The notes beneath the pieces were generated by a model. That model saw only the letters and a program-made list of their open reading frames with translations, was not told where the DNA came from and searched no databases. From Corynebacterium phoceense (lineage in GTDB: Bacteria; Actinomycetota; Actinomycetes; Mycobacteriales; Mycobacteriaceae), in NCBI RefSeq assembly GCF_900092335.1, contig NZ_LT596207.1, forward strand, positions 737,151 through 776,291: a stretch of DNA of 39,141 nucleotides. The letters run 5' to 3'. Both the position numbers and the translations under genes were made by a program. Shown piece by piece: positions 34,100 through 39,141 of this stretch; positions within the stretch are counted from its first letter, which is position 1; every line of letters starts with the position of its first letter.

Positions 34100-36580
34100 T
34101 TACTGGGCGTGAGAATTTTTCACGCGGAGCGTCCTTGCAAGGCCATCTTGGCACTCGAGGAGCACGCGGCGCAGCGCGCCCGGGATGTCGCCGGCGAGCA
34201 CCTTATCGGTGCGCTCGAGCGTCTCCGGTGTCTCCGGGTAGAGCCCGCGGACCAGGCGGTTGCCGATCTCGATGGGGTGCTCGGCCCACAGCGCATCGAG
34301 TACCTCGAAGAACTCACCCGCGAACGCGTCGCGGTCCCCGTGCGGGGCGTGGAAAGCGTCGATGAGCGTGTCGACCTGCGCATTCGAGTGCTTGCCGGGC
34401 TCGCGCACGAGGTCGAAAGCCGCACGCTTGCGCTCGGGGAACGCGTGACGCGCGCCGAGGTGCGCCGCAACGCCCGTGAGCGTGTTGTCGCGCTCAAGCT
34501 CGGCGTCGAGCTCCGCATCCGTCGTGGCGTCGCGCGCGGCGAGCGCCGCGAAGACCGCCCAGCGCACGTCCGGGTCGAGCCGGAGCTTGCCGATGCCCCC
34601 ATTGAGCACCGTGCGCAGGCGTTCCGCGCCGGAGGCGTCCGGGGTGGCACCGAGCGCCGTGATGGCCGCGCGGGCGAGGATGAGCTGGGCATCGGAGCCC
34701 GGCTCGGCGGCCTGGAGCAGATCCCACAGGGCGTCCGCAAAGTGCGCGCGGTCTGCGTCCGTGTCGAGGTAGTGTGCGACCGCGTACTGCGCGTTGGCGA
34801 AAGCAGTGGTCATGAGCCCCGGGTCGGTCTCGGCCGCGGCGTGGTCGAGAACCGTACCCACGTATTCGCGGGCTGGCCACTCACCGTCGCGCGTAGCCTG
34901 CCACAGGGCAGTCCACACGACGGCGCGCGTGAGCTCGTCCTCGATCTTCGACAGCTGCTTTCGCAGGATACCGAGTGACTGTTCATCGAAGCGGACCTTG
35001 GCATACGTGTGGTCGCCGTCGTTGAGCACCACGAGCGGGCCCGCCGCCGTGCCGACCTCCGTGCGCGGTTCGCCTGTCAGGTCTACGTCGCGGGACTCCA
35101 CCAGCTCGAGTCCTGCCGAGTAGAAGGAGACGGTGAGACGGTGCGGGCGGAGGGTATCGGCAGCCTCCGCGTCGATGTAGAGCGTGCCGTCCTCGATGAC
35201 CGGGGTGAGCGTGTCCGGACCGGAGGTGCGCAGCCATGCGTCCGCCCAGGCGTCGAGGTCGCGGTCCGTGTGCTTCTTCAATGCCTCGAGCAAGTCCTCG
35301 AAGGTCGCGGCGCTAAACGCGTGCTTCTGGAAGTAGTCGCGCGCGCCGGCGTAGAAGTTCTCGCGGCCGATGTAGTGGACGAGCTGCTTGAGGACTGCCG
35401 CACCCTTGGCATAGGTGATGCCGTCAAAGTTCTGGCGCGCGGCGTCGACGTCCGGGATCTCGGCCTTGATGGGGTGCGTTGTGGGCAGCTGGTCTTGCGT
35501 GTACGCCCAGTTCTTACGCGTGCCGGCGAATGCCGTCCACGCCTCCTGGTACTCCGTGGCGTGGATCGAGGCGTCGGCGCCCATGAACTCCGCGAAGGAT
35601 TCCTTGAGCCACAGATCGTCCCACCAGCGCGGCGTGACCAGATCGCCGAACCACATGTGGCTCATCTCGTGGAGGATGGTGTTTGCGCGGCCCGTGCGCT
35701 GCGGACGCGTGGCGTGGGAGCGGAAGAGGTAGCGTTCCGTGAAGGTCACCAGGCCCGGGTTCTCCATCGCGCCGAGGTTGTATTCCGGAACGAAGATGGA
35801 GTCGTACTTTCCCCACGGGTACGGGTAGCCGTAGTTCTTGTGGAAGAAGTCCATGCCCTGCGCGGTGAGCTCGAGGATTTCGTCGTCGAGGTACTCCGCC
35901 ATGGACGCGCGTGCCCAGGCACCGAGCTCCGAGGTCACCGCGCCGTCCTGGGACGTCCACGTCTTGTGCTTCGATACGTACGGACCTGCGGCAAACGATG
36001 TGAGGTACGTCGACAGCTTGGGCGTGGGCGCGAAGTCGACGGTGACCGCGCCATCATGCTCAGCGCGGGTCATCTCCGGCTGATTGGAGAGCACGGCCCA
36101 GCCGGCCGGCGCCACCATCGTCGTGTGGAAGACGGCCTTGAGGTCCGGTTGATCAACGCATGGGAAGATACGCCGGGCATCGGAAGGCTCGAGGTGGGAG
36201 TAGAGGTAGACGTTGCCGTCCGCGGTGTCCTCCATGCGGTGTAGGCCTTGGCCCGTGCGCGAGTACGCGGAGGTACCAGCGATCTCCACGGTGACCTCCT
36301 CCCCTACCGGCACGCCGGTGAGGTAGATGCGCGCACCATCGAAGCCGCCGTCCACGGCCTTCCCGTTGACGAGGACCTCCTCGACGGAGTTGCCCAGGTA
36401 ATCCACGAAGAACTCCGTATCGCTGGTCACGAGCCGGATGGTGGAACGGACGTTAAACTCGCTGGCCTGCGCGGCCTGGCTGAGGTCGAGGTGCAGGTTG
36501 TAACTGTGAATGTCGAGCGCGGCGGTGCGGGCCGCGGCCTCTGCCTGGGAGAGGTTGCCGGAGGTGCGTGCAGTAGTCAT
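34100..36580 (-). CDS. pepN: Aminopeptidase N (M1 family)
   Basis: 826 residues, full length. The M1 hallmarks are GAMENPGLVTF (N-terminal amine site) near 255 and zinc motif HEMSHMWFGD with the third ligand in KESFAEFMGADAS. N-terminal beta domain first, then the thermolysin-like domain, then a long helical C-terminal domain with an ERAP1-like end. It cuts N-terminal residues from peptides in the cytoplasm. ATG 36580 follows TAAGAT by 6 bases on the minus strand, another leaderless start. It sits between sigM and yceI, where the usual corynebacterial neighbour is mviN. Confidence 0.96.
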   Translation of the reverse strand: MTTARTSGNLSQAEAAARTAALDIHSYNLHLDLSQAAQASEFNVRSTIRLVTSDTEFFVDYLGNSVEEVLVNGKAVDGGFDGARIYLTGVPVGEEVTVEIAGTSAYSRTGQGLHRMEDTADGNVYLYSHLEPSDARRIFPCVDQPDLKAVFHTTMVAPAGWAVLSNQPEMTRAEHDGAVTVDFAPTPKLSTYLTSFAAGPYVSKHKTWTSQDGAVTSELGAWARASMAEYLDDEILELTAQGMDFFHKNYGYPYPWGKYDSIFVPEYNLGAMENPGLVTFTERYLFRSHATRPQRTGRANTILHEMSHMWFGDLVTPRWWDDLWLKESFAEFMGADASIHATEYQEAWTAFAGTRKNWAYTQDQLPTTHPIKAEIPDVDAARQNFDGITYAKGAAVLKQLVHYIGRENFYAGARDYFQKHAFSAATFEDLLEALKKHTDRDLDAWADAWLRTSGPDTLTPVIEDGTLYIDAEAADTLRPHRLTVSFYSAGLELVESRDVDLTGEPRTEVGTAAGPLVVLNDGDHTYAKVRFDEQSLGILRKQLSKIEDELTRAVVWTALWQATRDGEWPAREYVGTVLDHAAAETDPGLMTTAFANAQYAVAHYLDTDADRAHFADALWDLLQAAEPGSDAQLILARAAITALGATPDASGAERLRTVLNGGIGKLRLDPDVRWAVFAALAARDATTDAELDAELERDNTLTGVAAHLGARHAFPERKRAAFDLVREPGKHSNAQVDTLIDAFHAPHGDRDAFAGEFFEVLDALWAEHPIEIGNRLVRGLYPETPETLERTDKVLAGDIPGALRRVLLECQDGLARTLRVKNSHAQ

Positions 36581-36586
36581 GGTGCC

Positions 36587-36663
36587 ATCTTATTAGCGCC
36601 ACCGACCTGCGTCCCGAGATAAGGTCTCTTGTCTGAGTTGTTTCAAACAACTCCCCAACAACT
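36587..36663 (-). promoter_or_regulatory. pepN promoter with palindromic AGTTGTT sites
   Basis: The -10 TAAGAT (36587-36592, minus) lies 6 bases before the ATG. About 45 bp upstream is a perfect palindrome GAGTTGTTTCAAACAACTC (36635-36653), followed by another AACAACT at 36657-36663. Two more AGTTGTT copies lie at 36739 and 36750. The 300-bp gap 36581-36881 holds these and the yceI terminator, and no gene. Confidence 0.5.
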
Positions 36664-36792
36664 ATCGCGACCATTTTCGTTACCGTACGTCATAATCGCA
36701 GTAAAAGTGCTGTTCAAAGAAAGAATATAGTAGTTGAAAGTTGTTTATTAGTTGTTGTGTGTGGGTGGAGTTGTGTGCGGGTAATACGAAAA

Positions 36793-36830
36793 ACGCCGTA
36801 TCCCGCCTCGCGAGGAGACGGATACGGCGT
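36793..36830 (-). terminator. Terminator of yceI
   Basis: 11-bp perfect stem ACGCCGTATCC (36793-36803) / GGATACGGCGT (36820-36830) with inner CTCGCGAG, followed on the minus strand by a T-rich tract (TTTTTCG). It lies 51 bp after the yceI stop. Confidence 0.85.
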
Positions 36831-36881
36831 CAGGAAGGAAGGGGGCGATGGGGCGCGCCCCAGCGCCGGATTTCTGAAGAA

Positions 36882-37415
36882 CTACTGCTTGATGGCAGAG
36901 ACCTCGAGGACGATCTTGATTTCTTCGGACACTAGGACGCCGCCGGTCTTCAGCGGAGCGTTGAAGTCGATGCCGTAGTCGAGACGGTTGATCTTCGTGG
37001 TGGCCTCGAAGCCGAAGCGGGTGTTGCCGAACGGATCCTCGGCGACGCCCGCATCCTCAACCTTGAGGGTGACCGGCTTGGTGGTGCCCTTGATGGTGAG
37101 CTCGCCCTCGACGGTGCCCTCGCCGGACTCGTCAACGTTGAACGTGGTGGCCTTGAAGGTCAGCTCCGGGTACTGCTCAACGGCGAAGAAGTCGTCGCCC
37201 TTGACGTGGCCGTCGCGGTCCTCATTGCCGGTGCTGATGGAAGCGGTCTTGATGGTGACGTCTGCAGAGGACTCGTTGATGTTCTCGGCAACGTTAATGG
37301 TGCCCTCGAACTCTTCGAACTTGCCGCGGACCTTGGTGACCATGGCGTGGCGAGCGATAAAGCCGATGTTGGTGTGGGCCGGATCCAGGGTGTAGGTGCC
37401 TGCGTTAACAGTCAT
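36882..37415 (-). CDS. YceI family (lipocalin-like, polyisoprenoid-binding) protein
   Basis: 177 residues. TYTLDPAHTNIGFIARHAMVTKVRGKFEEFEG is the YceI opening, followed by SADVTIKTASISTGNEDRDGHVKGDDFFAVEQYPELTFKAT and the end NRLDYGIDFNAPLKTGGVLVSEEIKIVLEVSA. The fold is a beta barrel that binds long isoprenoid chains. No signal peptide, so it is cytoplasmic, as in other corynebacterial members. ATG 37415 after AAGGAG. In C. glutamicum a YceI gene next to the MarR-type regulator RosR is redox controlled; a RosR-like box is also present here. Confidence 0.93.
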   Translation of the reverse strand: MTVNAGTYTLDPAHTNIGFIARHAMVTKVRGKFEEFEGTINVAENINESSADVTIKTASISTGNEDRDGHVKGDDFFAVEQYPELTFKATTFNVDESGEGTVEGELTIKGTTKPVTLKVEDAGVAEDPFGNTRFGFEATTKINRLDYGIDFNAPLKTGGVLVSEEIKIVLEVSAIKQ

Positions 37416-37449
37416 GATTGTTTCTCCTTGATATAAGTAGTCAGTTCGT

Positions 37450-37495
37450 TTGTTGATGTATCACTCATAGTACCCCAATGACTTCAAGCTTCAAG
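37450..37495 (-). promoter_or_regulatory. yceI promoter with RosR-like box and MarR-type operator
   Basis: Minus-strand -35 TTGAAG (37489-37494) and -10 TACTAT (37467-37472), 16-bp spacer. CTTCAAGCTTCAAG (37482-37495), within a larger imperfect palindrome ATGACTT..AAGTCAT, covers the -35 and matches the operators at 9855 and 9882. TTGTTGATGTATCACTCA (37450-37467) covers the start point; its first 14 bases match the RosR consensus TTGTTGAYRYRTCAACWA as I recall it. Confidence 0.5.
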
Positions 37496-37512
37496 TCATT
37501 TTCTTTTACTAT

Positions 37513-38115
37513 GTGCGAAAACGCATCACCGCCTGCAAGGATCCGGTGAATATATTTCCTAAATTTCCGTCGCGGCGGCTGCGTTTCGGCACCCGCAACG
37601 CGCTCGTAGGTACGGGCCTGCGCGACAAGGTGGCCATCGGTGCCTCCGGCAAGATTGCTGGCGGCGCGGACGTCGTGCGCCGCATCGCGCTCGGCGCGGA
37701 CTTCACGAACTCCGCGCGCGGCATGATGATGGCCACCGGCTGCGTCCAGGCACAGAAGTGCAATACCAACATGTGCCCGAGCGGTGTGGCGACCCAGAAT
37801 CCGTGGCTTGCCCGCGGCGTTGACGTGGACGACAAGGGCCAGCGCGTGGCGAACTACCACAACGGTGTGGTGCGCTCCGCCAAGCGCATCCTCGCCTCCA
37901 TGGGCCTGTCCTCCTTCCAGGACTTGGGTCCCGAGCATGTCTTCCACCGCGTGGACCCCGCGCATGCGACGTCCTACGGCGAGCTCTATGACTGGCTCGA
38001 GCCGGGCGCCCTGCTTACCGGTGAGGTCTCCGAGCGCTGGCAGCGCATCTGGGAGTGTGCCGACGCCACCGCCTTTACCGCCCTGCACCGCAAGCACCCG
38101 CGCGCAACCAACTAA
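37513..38115 (+). pseudogene. C-terminal remnant of an FMN-binding glutamate-synthase-like protein
   Basis: From about codon 26 on, the frame reads RNALVGTGLRDKVAIGASGKI, ADVVRRIALGADFTNSARGMMMATGCVQAQKCNTNMCPSGVATQNP and a helical end. This is the last third of the Glu_synthase domain with the 3Fe-4S cysteines and the FMN-phosphate site. About 300 N-terminal residues (substrate and most of the FMN barrel) are missing; the first 26 residues are unrelated sequence, and no start site is convincing. The break lies right at the yceI regulatory region (about 37500-37590), so a deletion or insertion joined the two. Confidence 0.85.
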
Positions 38116-38139
38116 GCCACCACATCCCAGAAAACGCAG

Positions 38140-38168
38140 AAAGCGCACTCCGCATGGAGTGCGCTTTT
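38140..38168 (+). terminator. Terminator of the former glutamate-synthase-like gene
   Basis: Perfect 12-bp stem AAAGCGCACTCC (38140-38151) / GGAGTGCGCTTT (38156-38167), GCAT loop, then TTGTG. 25 bp after the stop codon. Confidence 0.85.
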
Positions 38169-38187
38169 GTGTGTGCCCGGATGTACG

Positions 38188-38243
38188 TTCCGGACATATA
38201 GGGCTTTCGTGGCTCTGGGCGGAGAGCCACTATATGTCCGGAA
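38188..38243. repeat. Nested hairpin element between gltB-like remnant and mviN
   Basis: Outer perfect 14-bp inverted repeat TTCCGGACATATAG (38188-38201) / CTATATGTCCGGAA (38230-38243), inner hairpin GTGGCTCT (38209-38216) / AGAGCCAC (38223-38230). Again a convergent junction, in addition to the ordinary terminator at 38140. Confidence 0.7.
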
Positions 38244-38270
38244 GGGATATGTGTGGGTCCGCCGGAGGAA

Positions 38271-39141
38271 TTACGGTCGGCCAGTGACGAGGACGTCAGT
38301 GAGCGTCACCTTGTCTGCCTTGGGCAGGGAGTCGAACCAGATGAGGACGCCGTCGAATTTTTCCGGCAGCTCGTCCAGATCGACGTGGTCCTTGGCGGAC
38401 TTGAGCTTGCCGCTGGCGAGCTCGGTGAGTTCCTTCGAGTCAGCATCGAGCGACGCGGGGTCCGGGGTGCCCGTGACGCCGAAGACGCGGTACTCGGCGC
38501 CCGTGGACTTGGACTGGGAGAAGACCACGTCGCGCAGCTGGGAGGGCTGGGACAACTCGAGGAGCACCCCGGTATCGGCCTTGGACGTCGTCCACGTCGT
38601 CTTCGAGGAGTCATCGGTGAGCGCGGTCGTCTCCTTGCCAGAGGCCACGTCTACGGCGCCAGCTGGCGTGAGCACGAGCGCGGGGCCGGACACAGCGGTC
38701 GTCGTGGGTGCAGAGAGCGTGACAGGAGTCTCGGGCTCGTCGCCGCCGATGAGCGAGATGATCCATACGGTGAGCGCAGCCATGCCCACCACGAAGGCGG
38801 TCGCCAGCGTGCCGAGGAGGAAGACGCCGGAGCGCGAGTAGCCGCGGGAGCCGAAGCCCGGTTCCTCGTCTTCGACGATGATCTCAGGCTCGGAGATGGG
38901 CAGCGGCTCTTCCTCCGGAGCATCCTCCGCGTCGCCTCCTAATTCGCGGAGCTGGTCCGCGATGAACACGAGCGGTGCCTCAGACTCGCCCAAATCAATG
39001 AGCGCCTGCGGGGCCGGGCTGGCGGCATGCGCGAGAGTGGAAATCGCGGACGTGAGCGCCGCGTGGTCGGATTCCTCCGACGCGTTATTAAGCACGCCTG
39101 GGAAGGCAAGGCGGACCACGCCATCCGTGGCGACGCGGAAG
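38271..39141 (-). CDS. MurJ/MviN-type protein, C-terminal extension (cut by window edge)
   Basis: 290 codons, open to the right edge. The visible part shows the end of a soluble domain (TSAISTLAHAASPAPQALIDL, acidic stretch), one membrane helix (SGVFLLGTLATAFVVGMAALTVWIISLIGG) and an extracellular beta-sandwich (VDVASGKETTALTDDSSKTTWT, LSQPSQLRDVVFSQ, YRVFGVTG, VLIWFDSLP, VTLTDVLVTG). This is the layout of actinobacterial MviN (Rv3910): lipid II flippase, pseudokinase, helix, and discoidin-like sugar-binding domain. The flippase part lies outside the window, so the assignment rests on the tail and on its place near sigM. Confidence 0.8.
   Translation of the reverse strand, partial: FRVATDGVVRLAFPGVLNNASEESDHAALTSAISTLAHAASPAPQALIDLGESEAPLVFIADQLRELGGDAEDAPEEEPLPISEPEIIVEDEEPGFGSRGYSRSGVFLLGTLATAFVVGMAALTVWIISLIGGDEPETPVTLSAPTTTAVSGPALVLTPAGAVDVASGKETTALTDDSSKTTWTTSKADTGVLLELSQPSQLRDVVFSQSKSTGAEYRVFGVTGTPDPASLDADSKELTELASGKLKSAKDHVDLDELPEKFDGVLIWFDSLPKADKVTLTDVLVTGRP

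Overview
The window is chromosomal DNA of a high-GC actinobacterium, almost certainly a Corynebacterium, covering the replication origin. Evidence for this is the block recF-dnaN-dnaA / rpmH-rnpA-yidD-yidC-rsmG-parA-parB / cwlM-trxA-trxB-sigM, the DUF3566 gene after gyrA followed by tRNA-Ile and tRNA-Ala, a DciA-type gene after recF, a MurJ protein with a long C-terminal extension, and many TANNNT-N6-8-ATG leaderless promoters. I cannot name the species.

Layout. 1-2069 (minus): metF-metE, methionine synthesis; metE runs off the left edge. 2306-3553 (plus): a Lys/Ala-rich single-pass membrane protein and a 67-residue protein, both without assigned function. 3617-7540 (plus): a two-gene heterodimeric ABC exporter with one complete and one destroyed ATP site, then a GNAT acetyltransferase. 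7584-9325: a terminator, a hairpin-rich leader, a secreted polysaccharide deacetylase and a 3-methyladenine DNA glycosylase. 9322-10787: a MarR regulator divergent from a LigB/DODA-type dioxygenase. 10954-12578: an unknown protein, tRNA-Ala(CGC), the frameshifted tail of a BCCT transporter, tRNA-Ala(TGC) and tRNA-Ile(GAT). 12687-19440: DUF3566 gene, gyrA, and then, between gyrA and gyrB, an accessory stretch on the opposite strand (a CopG/Doc-like toxin-antitoxin pair, a small secreted protein, a DUF6918-like protein, a nitroreductase remnant). 19576-24849 (minus): dnaA, dnaN, recF, dciA. The dnaA-dnaN gap carries a textbook unwinding module (two abutting DnaA boxes, a short GC spacer, five DnaA-trio triplets); the dnaA-rpmH gap carries a second DnaA-box cluster.

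25521-30546 (plus): rpmH, rnpA, yidD, yidC, rsmG, parA, parB and a conserved unknown. 30661-33971 (minus): cwlM (active-site residues lost), trxA, trxB with an ECF-type promoter, sigM. 34100-38115: pepN, yceI and a C-terminal remnant of an FMN-binding glutamate-synthase-like gene, lying between sigM and the murJ/mviN gene whose C-terminus closes the window. These two genes normally lie closer together, so this stretch looks inserted.

The main things to follow up are the origin module and a symmetric TGATCA array beside it, three copies of one MarR-like operator linking the dioxygenase and yceI promoters, the one-sided ABC exporter, the degenerate Doc-like protein, a tandem-hairpin leader before the deacetylase, nested hairpins at three convergent junctions, and an over-represented GGCATCGG word. 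All calls were made by eye; no database search was run.
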